A stretch of DNA of 43,502 bases from the NCBI GenBank assembly GCA_017481285.1, contig JAFUPI010000035.1, forward strand, positions 1 through 43,502. The letters run 5' to 3'. This DNA comes from Agathobacter sp. Lineage in GTDB: Bacteria; Bacillota; Clostridia; Lachnospirales; Lachnospiraceae. Made by a program: the position numbers and the translations under genes. Positions 15,872 to 24,314 of the stretch are shown here, in pieces; position 1 is the first letter of the stretch; each line of letters starts with the position of its first letter. The notes below the pieces were generated by a model that saw only the letters and a list, made by a program, of their open reading frames with translations, was not told the origin of the DNA and ran no database searches.

Positions 15872-17347
15872 ATGAGTGGACAGACAAACAATGCAATCCA
15901 TCGTGCAAAAGTTTGGCAGCTTGGCGGATTTGCATTAAACAACGTATCTACAAACCTTTATATGTGGATGATGACATTCATCTCTTACTACTTAACAGGT
16001 TTCGTAGGAGTAGGTGTAGTTATTGCATCTTCTTTTGTAACCTTTATGAGAATCTGGGATGGTGTTACAGACCCATTTGCAGGTTATATCATTGACAAAA
16101 CAAATGGTAAATTTGGTAAAAACAGACCATTCATCGTACTTGGACAGATTATCATGTTCATTATGAGTGCGGTTATGTTCTTCGTTACACCAATGGTTCC
16201 AGATGCTGGTAAATTCGTAGCATTTACAATCTTTTATGCTATTTACATCATCGGTTACACATTGCAGTGTGTAATCACAAAATCAGCACAGACATGTTTA
16301 ACAAATGACCCAGTTCAAAGACCAATGTTTTCAGTATTTAACGGTGTATTTACAGCAGCTACATTTGCTATTATGCCATGGTACTCTTATACATATTTAT
16401 TACAGAAACATCAGTATCAGTTTAGTCAGGCTTTCTTTGCGGAACAGTGGAGAACATGTGTTATCGCATCTGCTATTTTTGCTGTAATTGCTGTTATTTC
16501 ATTGATTGAAAAAGACAGACCAGAATACTATGGTACAGGCAAACCAACACCAGTTTCATTCAAAGATTACTGGGATATTTTAAAGAACAATCGTGCTATG
16601 CAGATGTTGGTTGTATCTGCATCTACAGATAAGCTTGCAACACAGGCAAAGGGTGATGCAACTATTACATTAATCGTATATGCTATCATCTGTGGTAACA
16701 CAGCAGTTTCTGGTTTAGTAAATGGTTACACAACGATTCCTAACCTTTTATTCATCTTCTTTGGTGCTGGTGTTATTGCTGCTAAATTAGGACAGAAGAA
16801 ATCCATGACATTGAGTTCATGGGGCGGTATCTTCTGTGCAGTTGCATTGATCTTATTATTCGTTCTTGGTGACCCAACTACACTTAGTCTTCCTGGAGAT
16901 GGCAAGTTTGCTGGTTGGTCATTATTTACAATCCTTTTTATGGGACTTACGATTGCATATAATGGTTTCACGCAGATTGGTAGTGCTGTAGTTATCACTA
17001 TGACAGCAGACGTTGCAGACTATGAAGTATATCGTTCAGGAAAATATGCTCCAGGTATGATTGGTACATTATTTAGTTTTGTTGACAAATTAATCTCTTC
17101 TTTATCTGCAACATTTGTAGGTCTTATGTGTGCAATGGTAGGATTCGTAGATGCACTTCCTACAGCAGAAACACTACTTACTTCAAGTCTTTTTGTAGTA
17201 GGTATGGTAGGTATGTACGGACTTGTATTATTTGGATTAGTTTGTAACGTAATTGCTATGAAATTCTATCCATTAACAAAAGACAAGATGGCAGAAATTC
17301 AGGAAGAAATCGCTGCTATTAAGGCAAGAGCTACACAGGAAAACTAA
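15872..17347 (+). CDS. GPH-family sugar:cation symporter
   Basis: A 491-residue membrane protein with about 12 hydrophobic segments. GPH (glycoside-pentoside-hexuronide) signatures include the N-terminal region RIWDGVTDPFAGYIIDKTNGKFGKNRPF and, in the second half, MTADVADYEVYRSGKYAPGM. Members import oligosaccharides or glycosides with Na+ or H+. RBS AAGGAGG 7 bases before the ATG. The divergent AraC regulator and the GH3 gene downstream suggest uptake of a glycoside hydrolysed in the cytosol. Codon use is strikingly biased to a few codons (ACA, GTA), consistent with high expression. Confidence 0.9.
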   Translation: MSGQTNNAIHRAKVWQLGGFALNNVSTNLYMWMMTFISYYLTGFVGVGVVIASSFVTFMRIWDGVTDPFAGYIIDKTNGKFGKNRPFIVLGQIIMFIMSAVMFFVTPMVPDAGKFVAFTIFYAIYIIGYTLQCVITKSAQTCLTNDPVQRPMFSVFNGVFTAATFAIMPWYSYTYLLQKHQYQFSQAFFAEQWRTCVIASAIFAVIAVISLIEKDRPEYYGTGKPTPVSFKDYWDILKNNRAMQMLVVSASTDKLATQAKGDATITLIVYAIICGNTAVSGLVNGYTTIPNLLFIFFGAGVIAAKLGQKKSMTLSSWGGIFCAVALILLFVLGDPTTLSLPGDGKFAGWSLFTILFMGLTIAYNGFTQIGSAVVITMTADVADYEVYRSGKYAPGMIGTLFSFVDKLISSLSATFVGLMCAMVGFVDALPTAETLLTSSLFVVGMVGMYGLVLFGLVCNVIAMKFYPLTKDKMAEIQEEIAAIKARATQEN

Positions 17348-17366
17348 TTTTAAAAAGGGAGTAAGT

Positions 17367-17747
17367 ATGAGCACTTTAAGTACTGAGCAAGTAGAAACAA
17401 CATGTACTTTTGAGGATTTTGTGGCAGCGGAAGCTGAACTACAGGAACTGAAAGAAAAGCATAATATTGTGGATAAAGAAAAAAGTTCATTATGGAAAAA
17501 ACTAGGTGATAAATATGTTGCATATAAAGAAAGTGTCAAACCTGTTGCCATTAGTAAGAAAAAATATTGTCTTACAGCGTTGTTTTTAGGGTGGCTTGGA
17601 GTACATCAGTTTATGACTGGTAAAAAAGTGGCCGGGGCTCTCTATTTATTGACTAGTTGGACAGGTATCTCATTTGCTATGAGTGTATTAGATATCTTTC
17701 ATGCAGCATTTTTAAAAGTTGACGAAAATAACTGCATAAATATATAA
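17367..17747 (+). CDS. TM2-domain protein
   Basis: A 126-residue protein with a charged, helical N-terminal half (about 1-60) and a C-terminal TM2 domain: KKYCLTALFLGWLGVHQF, a short Gly/Lys turn, then LYLLTSWTGISFAMSVLDIF. TM2 proteins have two membrane helices joined by a tight turn; their bacterial role is unknown. It lies 19 bases after the GPH symporter and is followed by a terminator, so it is probably the last gene of that transcript. Confidence 0.8.
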   Translation: MSTLSTEQVETTCTFEDFVAAEAELQELKEKHNIVDKEKSSLWKKLGDKYVAYKESVKPVAISKKKYCLTALFLGWLGVHQFMTGKKVAGALYLLTSWTGISFAMSVLDIFHAAFLKVDENNCINI

Positions 17748-17756
17748 AGTCGATGT

Positions 17757-17797
17757 AAAGGGGCTGCAACTTCTCCCATTGTTGTGGCCCTTTTCCC
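17757..17797 (+). terminator. Rho-independent terminator after the TM2 gene
   Basis: AAAGGGGCTGCAAC (17757-17770) pairs with GTTGTGGCCCTTTT (17781-17794), including two G-U pairs, followed by pyrimidine-rich sequence. Confidence 0.85.
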
Positions 17798-17897
17798 TTT
17801 CCCAATATTGAAAAAGGAAATGGAATTATGGTTAAAGTAGACAAATTTTGAAATCTTTTTTTTACTGAAAACGATATAGCAGATAATGTGTGAATTT

Positions 17898-17905
17898 GAT
17901 ACAAT
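17898..17905 (+). promoter_or_regulatory. Candidate extended -10 promoter for the GH3 gene
   Basis: An extended -10 TGATACAAT spans about 17897-17905; no good -35 accompanies it. A second option is TTTACT, 17 bp, TAATGT just upstream. Either would give a leader of a few dozen bases. Confidence 0.35.
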
Positions 17906-17948
17906 ATAAATACTAAGATAAACAAAAAGCTAAGGGGGAAAATAAGAG

Positions 17949-19685
17949 ATGGTTAATTTACGCGAAAAGCCTTTTTATCTTGATGATGAAGGCGTGAAAT
18001 GGGTAGAAGATACAATCGCTTCTATGACACTGGACGAAAAGGTTGGACAGCTTTTCGTATTATTGAAACATAGTCCAGATATGGAGCAGGCACTCCATAA
18101 TTTAAAGACCTGGCATCAGGGTGGGGTACGCTGGCAGGGAGGCGATTCCAACGCGGTATATGCTCAGAATAGAGCATATCAGGAAAATACACGCATTCCA
18201 CTTTTAATTGCAGCAAACTGTGATAATGGTGGTGATGGATGTATGCCTAACGGAACCTTTATCGCAACAGCAGCAGAAGCTGCAGCTGGCAAAGATACAA
18301 AGACAGCTTATGATATGGGTTATGTAGCAGGTCGTGAAGCAGCAAGTGTTGGTGTAAACTGGATGTTTAACCCATGTGCAGACATTTTCATGAACTGGAG
18401 AAATACAATCGTAAATACAAGATCTTTTGGTGATCATGCAGACGAAGTAATCGCAAACATTCGTGCATACATCGAAGGTATCCACCAGAGCAACGTAGCA
18501 GCATGCTGTAAACACTTCCCAGGTGATGGTGTAGAAGAACGTGACCAGCATCTTGTACTGGGTGTAAACGATTTATCTGTAGAAGAATGGGACAACTCAT
18601 TTAGAAAAGTATATCAGACTATGATTGACGAAGGCCTGGAGAGTATCATGGTAGGTCATATCGCTCTCCCAGAAATGAGCCGTAAGCTTCGTCCTGGCAT
18701 CAAAGATGAAGACATCATGCCAGCAACACTTGCACCAGAATTATTAACTGATCTTTTAAGAAATGAAATGGGATTCAATGGACTTGTAATCACAGATGCT
18801 TCTCACATGGCAGGTATCGCTTGTATGGAAAAACGTGAAATCGCAGTTCCAAAGGCTATTGCAAGTGGTTGTGATATGTTCTTGTTCGCAAACGATATCG
18901 AAGAAGATATGGGTTATATGAAGGCTGGTATTGAAAACGGTACCATCACTCCAGAAAGATTAGACGATGCACTTCATAGAATTCTCGGACTTAAAGCAAG
19001 ATTGAAACTTTACAAACAAGAAAACTGCTTAATCGATCCAGCGATTAAGGACGAGGTAGTTGGTTGTGAAGAACATTTGAAGCTTGCGGAAGAAGCAGCG
19101 AAGAGATGCATCACACTTGTAAAAGATACCAAGAATTATCTTCCAATCAAACCAGAAGAAAAGAAACGTGCACATCTCGTATTCATTTCTTCCACACCTA
19201 CCACAAAAGCTTATACAGGTGACCCTGTAAAACAGGTAGTAATCGAAGAATTGGAAGCTGCAGGATTTGATGTAGAAGTTCATCCAAACTTCCATGATAT
19301 GGAAGTAGAAAATGGCCCAGGCCTCATGAATATGATTAAGATTATGGACTGTGGCAAGATGGAAGACTTCCGCAACAACAACGATGTAGTATTCCTTGTT
19401 CTTAACATCAAGGGCTATGCACAGGAAAACGAAGTAAGACTTCGTTGGAGTTCAAATCACTCAAGCGAATTACCATGGTATGTAACAGAAGTTCCAACTG
19501 TAGGTATCAGCTTGAACTATACAACACACCTTATTGATGTTCCTCAGGTTCATTGCTTCGTAAATGCTTACGGCAATACCAGAACATCAATCCGCGAAGC
19601 TATTGCTAAGATCACTGGTAAGAGTGAATTTACTGGTGTAGCTAGTGATACCGTATTCTGTGGTAAGTGGGATACAAGACTCTAG
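17949..19685 (+). CDS. Glycoside hydrolase family 3, NagZ-like branch
   Basis: A 578-residue cytosolic enzyme without signal peptide. The GH3 TIM barrel carries KHFPGDG (K188-G194) followed by the D199-Q-H201 element that supplies the NagZ-type catalytic His, and the nucleophile D283 in VITDASHMAGIA. The C-terminal half is an alpha/beta sandwich-like domain (about 380-570). The His acid/base element points to a beta-N-acetylhexosaminidase or phosphorylase rather than a beta-glucosidase, an inference from motif only. Its own promoter region and terminator separate it from neighbours, but the AraC/GPH locus upstream and MFS/SDR genes downstream suggest a shared sugar pathway. Confidence 0.85.
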   Translation: MVNLREKPFYLDDEGVKWVEDTIASMTLDEKVGQLFVLLKHSPDMEQALHNLKTWHQGGVRWQGGDSNAVYAQNRAYQENTRIPLLIAANCDNGGDGCMPNGTFIATAAEAAAGKDTKTAYDMGYVAGREAASVGVNWMFNPCADIFMNWRNTIVNTRSFGDHADEVIANIRAYIEGIHQSNVAACCKHFPGDGVEERDQHLVLGVNDLSVEEWDNSFRKVYQTMIDEGLESIMVGHIALPEMSRKLRPGIKDEDIMPATLAPELLTDLLRNEMGFNGLVITDASHMAGIACMEKREIAVPKAIASGCDMFLFANDIEEDMGYMKAGIENGTITPERLDDALHRILGLKARLKLYKQENCLIDPAIKDEVVGCEEHLKLAEEAAKRCITLVKDTKNYLPIKPEEKKRAHLVFISSTPTTKAYTGDPVKQVVIEELEAAGFDVEVHPNFHDMEVENGPGLMNMIKIMDCGKMEDFRNNNDVVFLVLNIKGYAQENEVRLRWSSNHSSELPWYVTEVPTVGISLNYTTHLIDVPQVHCFVNAYGNTRTSIREAIAKITGKSEFTGVASDTVFCGKWDTRL

Positions 19686-19695
19686 AAAAAAGTAT

Positions 19696-19724
19696 TTGAC
19701 TTTTGAAAAAGAAATATGTTAAAT
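19696..19724 (+). promoter_or_regulatory. Promoter upstream of the MFS gene leader
   Basis: TTGACT (19696-19701), exactly 17 bp, TTAAAT (19719-19724). The predicted start near 19731 lies immediately before a strong terminator, so transcripts would be about 50 bases unless read-through occurs. Confidence 0.65.
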
Positions 19725-19742
19725 TACTCACGTTGAGTAGCG

Positions 19743-19779
19743 AAACGCGTAAGTCCAAACCGGACTTGCGCGTTTTTTT
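19743..19779 (+). terminator. Strong intrinsic terminator, possible attenuator
   Basis: AAACGCGTAAGTCC (19743-19756) pairs with GGACTTGCGCGTTT (19762-19775) with a single G-U pair, loop AAACC, then a seven-T tract. It could end the GH3 transcript or attenuate the MFS gene. A small preceding hairpin, TACTC-ACGTT-GAGTA, occupies 19725-19739. Confidence 0.9.
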
Positions 19780-19823
19780 GTTGTTTAAATGCACTCATAG
19801 AAATTATTAAAAGTGAGGTTAAT

Positions 19824-20948
19824 ATGAATCAGAAAACAAGTAAAACTTTAACAGTAACCATACTGTCGTTATCTCTTTTGACAGTTATGGCTGGTGCGGC
19901 AGTAGCACCTGCATTGAATGTCATCAAAGAATATTTCGTAGATGTAAATCAAACTTTGGTGCAGATGATTATCAGTATCCCCGCTTTATTTATTGCTTTG
20001 ACAAGCTTTGTTTTCCCAAAGCTGTCACAGAAATTTAAAGCAAAAGAATTAGTTATGGCGGGGCTGCTTTTGTATGTAGTAGGTGGATGTGCAGCAGGTC
20101 TTTTTAGTAACATTTATTTGGTGCTGGTATTCCGTGCATTGGTAGGTATCGGTGTCGGTATTATTATGCCATTATCTACAGGTTTGCTTTCTTTTTATTT
20201 TGCACCAGAAGAGCAGGATAAGCTCATGGGATATTCGTCTGCAATGAATCAGATGGGCGGGGTTGTTGCAACTCTTATCTCGGGATGGCTCGCAGGCTTT
20301 AGCTGGAGAGCAAGCTTCCTCGTATATTTGATGGGGCTTATCAGCATTGTTCTTTGCCTTATCTTTTTGCCAAATGATAAAATAGGTGGAAGAAGCAGTG
20401 AAAAAGGACAAGGGGCATTCAAGGAATACTATCTCTTTATCGTAGCGATTTTTATTTTGATGTTCACATTCTTTGTTTATCCATCGGTATTTGCGATTGA
20501 AACGGCGAAAGAAGGAATTATTCCACAGAGTTTGATTGCAGTGATTATGGCAGGCATGGATTTCATCGCATTTTTAGGTGGACTTGCATTTGTACATATC
20601 AAAAAAGCGATAGGAGATATGACAAAATACGTGGCTCCAGCAATGTTTTTGGCAGGATATCTTTTATTGTTCCTGGTAGGCGGATGGATTGGAGCAATCG
20701 TAGGTTCTATTTTCATCGGATTTGCAAATGGACTTGGTATTCCATTTATTATTTCCTGTGCCTCCATGAAAGCGGGTAAATCAGCAGCGACTACGGTTAT
20801 GCCGTTTATTTCTATGGCAATGTATTTTGCACAGTTCGTAACCCCTATGATTTTATCAGTAGTAGGTTTTGTATCACCATATGCAGTAGCAAGTGTGACC
20901 GCAGTACTGTTTATTATTTGGTCAAGTCAGATTAGAAAAGAAAAATAG
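19824..20948 (+). CDS. MFS transporter
   Basis: A 374-residue major facilitator protein with about 12 membrane segments and short loops. Family landmarks include LVFRALVGIGVGIIMPLSTGLL in segments 4-5 and the motif A-like SQKFKAKELVMAGLLLY between segments 2 and 3. The substrate is not readable from the sequence. RBS GTGAGG. It is short for an MFS carrier but complete at both ends. It is followed after a promoter by an SDR gene; transport and oxidation of the same polyol or sugar is possible. Confidence 0.85.
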   Translation: MNQKTSKTLTVTILSLSLLTVMAGAAVAPALNVIKEYFVDVNQTLVQMIISIPALFIALTSFVFPKLSQKFKAKELVMAGLLLYVVGGCAAGLFSNIYLVLVFRALVGIGVGIIMPLSTGLLSFYFAPEEQDKLMGYSSAMNQMGGVVATLISGWLAGFSWRASFLVYLMGLISIVLCLIFLPNDKIGGRSSEKGQGAFKEYYLFIVAIFILMFTFFVYPSVFAIETAKEGIIPQSLIAVIMAGMDFIAFLGGLAFVHIKKAIGDMTKYVAPAMFLAGYLLLFLVGGWIGAIVGSIFIGFANGLGIPFIISCASMKAGKSAATTVMPFISMAMYFAQFVTPMILSVVGFVSPYAVASVTAVLFIIWSSQIRKEK

Positions 20949-20972
20949 TTCGTTTATTTTTTAACAATATTC

Positions 20973-21002
20973 TTGACATGTAAGGATACATGGGATTAAA
21001 AT
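20973..21002 (+). promoter_or_regulatory. SDR promoter with palindromic operator
   Basis: TTGACA (20973-20978), 18-bp spacer, TAAAAT (20997-21002). The perfect dyad CATGTA-AGGA-TACATG (20977-20992) overlaps the -35 and fills most of the spacer, as expected for a repressor site. Confidence 0.65.
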
Positions 21003-21036
21003 GAACGTGTTCATAAAACATTTAGGAGGAAATTCC

Positions 21037-21837
21037 ATGAAATCAGTAGTTATTACAGGTAGTGGACGTGGCCTTGGATTTGAAATGGCAAAGGTGTTCC
21101 ACAGAAATCATTATAATGTAGTGTTAAACGATATCAACGAACAGCGTCTTGCAGATGCGCAGGCAGAACTTTCTGCAATGCCAGGAGATGGAAAAGTATT
21201 TACATGTGCTGGAAATATTGCAAAGACCGAAGACTTAGAAAATCTTTGGAAAGTAGCAGCAGAAAGTTGTGGCACTGTGGATATCTGGATTAATAACGCA
21301 GGTGTAAACCAGCCAATGCGTGCAATCTGGGAATTAGCAGAAAATGAAATCGATGCAGTATTAGACATCGACCTTCGTGGTGCAATCATGGGTTCAAAAA
21401 TTGCAATGCTCCACATGATCGAGCAGGGCAAAGGTGCCATCTACAACGTAGAAGGCTACGGCAGTAACGATGCAAAGATGCTTGGTCTTAACATGTATGG
21501 AACATCCAAACGTGCAGTGACTCACTTTACACAGGCACTTGCTTTAGAAAGTGAAGAACGTGGTACAGGCGTATTGGTAGGTCTTATCAGCCCTGGTATC
21601 ATGATTACTGACTTTACTGTAAAAGCACTTGGTGATAAAGAAGCGATCGAACTTCCAGAAAAGACCAAAAAGGTTTACAACATCTTAGGCGATTATCCGG
21701 ACGTTGTTGCAGAATTCCTTGTAGCAGGAATGATGAAAAACGACAAGAACAATGCTAAGATTGAATGGCTTACAACAGGAAAAGCAGCATGGAGATTTAT
21801 GACTGCTGGATTTAACAAACGTAATTTCTTTGAATAA
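21037..21837 (+). CDS. Short-chain dehydrogenase/reductase
   Basis: A 266-residue SDR oxidoreductase. The start is set at 21037 because AGGAGGA lies 6 bases upstream; an upstream in-frame ATG would overlap the promoter. The NAD(P) motif is TGSGRGLG near the N-terminus, NNAG follows, and the catalytic Tyr-Lys pair is Y154-x3-K158 (YGTSK). The usual Ser position is within NVEGYGS. The substrate is not determined by sequence; the neighbouring sugar genes suggest a polyol or sugar. A terminator pair follows. Confidence 0.9.
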   Translation: MKSVVITGSGRGLGFEMAKVFHRNHYNVVLNDINEQRLADAQAELSAMPGDGKVFTCAGNIAKTEDLENLWKVAAESCGTVDIWINNAGVNQPMRAIWELAENEIDAVLDIDLRGAIMGSKIAMLHMIEQGKGAIYNVEGYGSNDAKMLGLNMYGTSKRAVTHFTQALALESEERGTGVLVGLISPGIMITDFTVKALGDKEAIELPEKTKKVYNILGDYPDVVAEFLVAGMMKNDKNNAKIEWLTTGKAAWRFMTAGFNKRNFFE

Positions 21838-21846
21838 GATACATAG

Positions 21847-21880
21847 AACTCTCGGCTTGAAAAAAGTCGAGAGTTTTTTG
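21847..21880 (+). terminator. Rho-independent terminator after the SDR gene
   Basis: AACTCTCGGCTT pairs with AAGTCGAGAGTT (ends at 21875), followed by TTTT. Confidence 0.9.
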
Positions 21881-21894
21881 TTACACAAGTATGC

Positions 21895-21921
21895 AAAAAA
21901 ACGTCCAGCGAACGTTTTTTT
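21895..21921. terminator. Second A/T-tract hairpin
   Basis: AAAAAAACGT (21895-21904) pairs with ACGTTTTTTT (21912-21921). It is symmetric, so it could stop transcription from either side. It separates the SDR gene from the sigma factor gene. Confidence 0.65.
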
Positions 21922-22006
21922 GTCGCCTTTTTATAGGCTGTCACGTTATACTTAATGAAAGAGGAAACCGGAATCCAAATTCGATGAAACAAGGAAGGAA
22001 AAGAAA

Positions 22007-22492
22007 TTGCCAAGCAACTGGTTAGAAGAGATATATGAAAAAAGAAAACAAGAGCTGTTTCGCTTTTTATATGTGATGATGGGCGATAAGCAGGCTGCAG
22101 AAGATGCATTGCAGGAAACTTTTCTAAAGGCATATTTGCACAGAAGTAAGTATGTTGAAATGCAGCAGGAAAAAGCATGGCTTTATCAGATTGCGAGGAA
22201 CACCGCTTATGATATGCTTCGAAAACGACGTAGAGAATTTCCTGTTGAAAAAGAATTGTTAGACTATGTTCGCGAAAGCACTTTGCAGCAGGAGGAATTG
22301 CATGGAGATTTTTTCTACATGGAAATGATTGCAGAATTAAACAACGTCGAACGCGAAATAGTTTCTTTAAAAATTATCGCAGGATTAACACACAAAGAAA
22401 TTGCAAGGGTTTTGCATATGACAACAGCGAGCGTGAAAAAGCGATATGAAAGAGCATTAAACAAGTTGAAGGCAAAATATGAGGAGGCGTAA
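22007..22492 (+). CDS. ECF-type sigma-70 family RNA polymerase sigma factor
   Basis: A 161-residue sigma factor starting at TTG with AGGAAGGAA upstream. The sigma-2 region (DKQAAEDALQETFLKAYLH, AWLYQIARNTAYDMLRKRRRE) and sigma-4 helix-turn-helix (GLTHKEIARVLHMTTASVKKR) are clear; sigma-1 and sigma-3 are absent, as in ECF factors. It should direct an extracytoplasmic stress regulon. The stop is 2 bases before the next gene, which encodes a membrane-anchored candidate anti-sigma factor. Confidence 0.92.
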   Translation: MPSNWLEEIYEKRKQELFRFLYVMMGDKQAAEDALQETFLKAYLHRSKYVEMQQEKAWLYQIARNTAYDMLRKRRREFPVEKELLDYVRESTLQQEELHGDFFYMEMIAELNNVEREIVSLKIIAGLTHKEIARVLHMTTASVKKRYERALNKLKAKYEEA

Positions 22493-22494
22493 AG

Positions 22495-23256
22495 ATGAGT
22501 AATGAGAAAATAGAAAAAATGCTTTATGATGCTCAGGAAAAACTTCCTACTACAAATTTAGAATGGAGGATTTCGGATATGGTAGAAAAGAAAAAAATTC
22601 GTATGAATAAAGTAGTAGCGGCTTGTATCGCATTTGTAATGTTTCTTGGAATTGGAGGAGGAACGGCACTTGCGAACATGGAGATGGATATTGATGCAAA
22701 CAATTATTCTCAATGGGTAGATGTTCGAAGCGAGGGAAATTGGAATGCTTGTGAAAAGTTGATGGAGAAAAGAGGATTTGTAATTCCAGAAAATTTCGGA
22801 GATTACAAATATGATAGATATCGTACACTGCTTGTTGCACAAAAGGGAGATACGTATTTAGATGCACTAACAAAGAATGTATATAATCCAATTAATATAG
22901 AGTATGATGATGTTCCATCGAAGCAATACGATGAAAATGGTTATTTGGTTAACGTAGAAGGTGATGATGGTCAGTGGATAAACGTAAGTATAGGTACTTT
23001 AGATGAAGCGTACTGGTCCGCTTATTATGAATTTGAAAATATTGATGGAACCTGGATATATGCAGAAACGGAAAGAACCTTTGAATATGAGGGCATGACA
23101 ATCTATGGAAAAGTACATCATTTTGAGTCAGGTGATAATATGAATTGGCGATGGGTAGATGAAAAGACAGGCGTTTGTTGGTGTGTGAATGTTCCAGTGG
23201 ACAGCGAGATAGATAGTTTGGAAGTAGTGAAAACAATTATTGATTTGAATAAGTAA
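22495..23256 (+). CDS. Membrane-anchored putative anti-sigma factor
   Basis: A 253-residue protein with a short cytosolic N-terminus (about 1-38), one membrane segment (about 39-60, VVAACIAFVMFLGIGGGTALA) and a Trp/Tyr/Asp-rich extracytoplasmic domain of about 190 residues. The position directly behind the ECF gene and the topology support an anti-sigma role. It lacks the HxxxCxxC zinc motif of ZAS anti-sigma factors, so sigma binding must use another fold. The GAGG site lies within the end of the sigma gene, implying translational coupling. The signal it senses is unknown. Confidence 0.75.
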   Translation: MSNEKIEKMLYDAQEKLPTTNLEWRISDMVEKKKIRMNKVVAACIAFVMFLGIGGGTALANMEMDIDANNYSQWVDVRSEGNWNACEKLMEKRGFVIPENFGDYKYDRYRTLLVAQKGDTYLDALTKNVYNPINIEYDDVPSKQYDENGYLVNVEGDDGQWINVSIGTLDEAYWSAYYEFENIDGTWIYAETERTFEYEGMTIYGKVHHFESGDNMNWRWVDEKTGVCWCVNVPVDSEIDSLEVVKTIIDLNK

Positions 23257-23271
23257 TATTTGACAGAATCA

Positions 23272-23305
23272 GCCTCGGTTTATCGATTAAACCGAGGCAT
23301 ATTTT
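23272..23305 (+). terminator. Rho-independent terminator after the sigma operon
   Basis: GCCTCGGTTTA (23272-23282) pairs perfectly with TAAACCGAGGC (23288-23298), followed by ATATTTTTATT. Bases 23306-23444 show no gene. Confidence 0.92.
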
Positions 23306-23444
23306 TATTCTACAGAAATGTAGACTTAGGGTGTATAAATTATTTGTAGGAAATATGTAATATCAGTTAAATACCTTACGGTTTGTATAAAGTTATAAAT
23401 TAGTTTTATGAAAATTTCCCCGAAATGGGAATGATAAATGAAAG

Positions 23445-23858
23445 TTATTCACAGTCATTTAGTTCTAAGAATTCGCGTGCAGTCATAATCTGTGGCGAGG
23501 TTATACCAGATTCTAAGAGATCTTTGTCACCGGTTAGAATAATGTCGGCTTGGGCTTTAACAGCAGCTCTAAGAATAGTGCGATCGTCGATGTCACGAAT
23601 TTTCGATTCGTCATCAATTTTGTCCTGTGGAATTGAAATCAGCTCAAAGGTACTTAAGGATGTGACTAAAAAATGTTCAAGTAAATGTACTTTAATTGGA
23701 AGTTTTGCGTAGAAAGAATTAACTAATTCTTCGAGAGATTGATAACTTACAATGCCTGTATTGGGTAAGGATACAGCTTTGTTAAATGCTTTCCGCGGCG
23801 TTCCTTCGAATTTTAACACCGCGGAAAACAAAATATTTGTATCAATCAGGATTCGCAT
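23445..23858 (-). CDS. PIN-domain toxin of a toxin-antitoxin pair
   Basis: A 137-residue PIN ribonuclease candidate. The start is set at 23858 (MRILIDTN), a typical PIN opening with D6; an in-frame TTG six codons upstream is possible but poorly placed relative to the ribosome site. Further acidic residues lie in DDRTILRAA and LTGDKDLL. PIN toxins cleave tRNA or mRNA. It overlaps the end of the AbrB-type antitoxin gene by 17 bases, so translation is probably coupled. The length and the IIL/TGDKDLL motif match the family annotated as PIN toxin COG1569-like. Confidence 0.88.
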   Translation of the reverse strand: MRILIDTNILFSAVLKFEGTPRKAFNKAVSLPNTGIVSYQSLEELVNSFYAKLPIKVHLLEHFLVTSLSTFELISIPQDKIDDESKIRDIDDRTILRAAVKAQADIILTGDKDLLESGITSPQIMTAREFLELNDCE

Positions 23859-24132
23859 TACGACGTCTTTCCCCAACCTCTTTACGAATCTTTTTACAAA
23901 ATGTAATTACTTCTTCTTCTGTACCTAATCCAACTTTTTCAGCTTCTCCTTCAAGTTCTTTACTTAACCACTGCATTGCATAAACAGCAGGATTCATCAT
24001 AGAAACTCTTTCTCCATCCCAAATTACCATTACTTTATCACCAGGACCGACGCCTAGCTTGTCTCTTATCTCTTTTGGAATAGTAATTTGCCCTTTTGGC
24101 ATAACTTTAGCCATATCAACAATCATATCCAT
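23842..24132 (-). CDS. AbrB/MazE-type antitoxin
   Basis: A 96-residue protein. The N-terminal swapped-hairpin AbrB domain reads VMPKGQITIPKEIRDKLGV, GPGDKVMVIWDGERV (about 10-45). The C-terminal tail is acidic and helical, ending in a basic GERRRNANPD, and probably wraps the PIN toxin. GGAG lies 8 bases before the ATG. AbrB antitoxins usually repress their own operon by binding the promoter, here in the region shared with csoR on the other strand. Confidence 0.88.
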   Translation of the reverse strand: MDMIVDMAKVMPKGQITIPKEIRDKLGVGPGDKVMVIWDGERVSMMNPAVYAMQWLSKELEGEAEKVGLGTEEEVITFCKKIRKEVGERRRNANPD

Positions 24133-24227
24133 AGTAATATCTCCTTTCTTATAATCCTACATTTCCTACTTTCCCTACTTTTATTATATGCAACTATTTG
24201 GTAAATTTCAAGTGGAAATATTATTAT

Positions 24228-24256
24228 TTGACACATACCCCCAGGGGGTATATTAT
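24228..24256 (+). promoter_or_regulatory. csoR promoter with embedded CsoR operator
   Basis: TTGACA (24228-24233), 17-bp spacer, TATTAT (24251-24256). The perfect 17-bp palindrome ATACCCCC-A-GGGGGTAT (24235-24251) fills the spacer. A GC-rich palindrome with C/G runs in an AT-rich region is the usual CsoR-family site; copper binding would release it. Confidence 0.85.
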
Positions 24257-24314
24257 GTAAATGTATTATTTAGTATCGAAATTTATAGAGAATACATAAA
24301 AGGAATCAAATAAC

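Noticed and set aside
17949-19685. Beta-glucosidase
   Set aside because: The KHFPG-x-G plus D-Q-H element is of the NagZ-type branch, so a beta-glucosidase call would be unsafe.
19725-19775. Mini-ykkC/guanidine-II riboswitch
   Set aside because: There are two hairpins, but loops are ACGTT and AAACC rather than two ACGR loops, so the consensus is not met.
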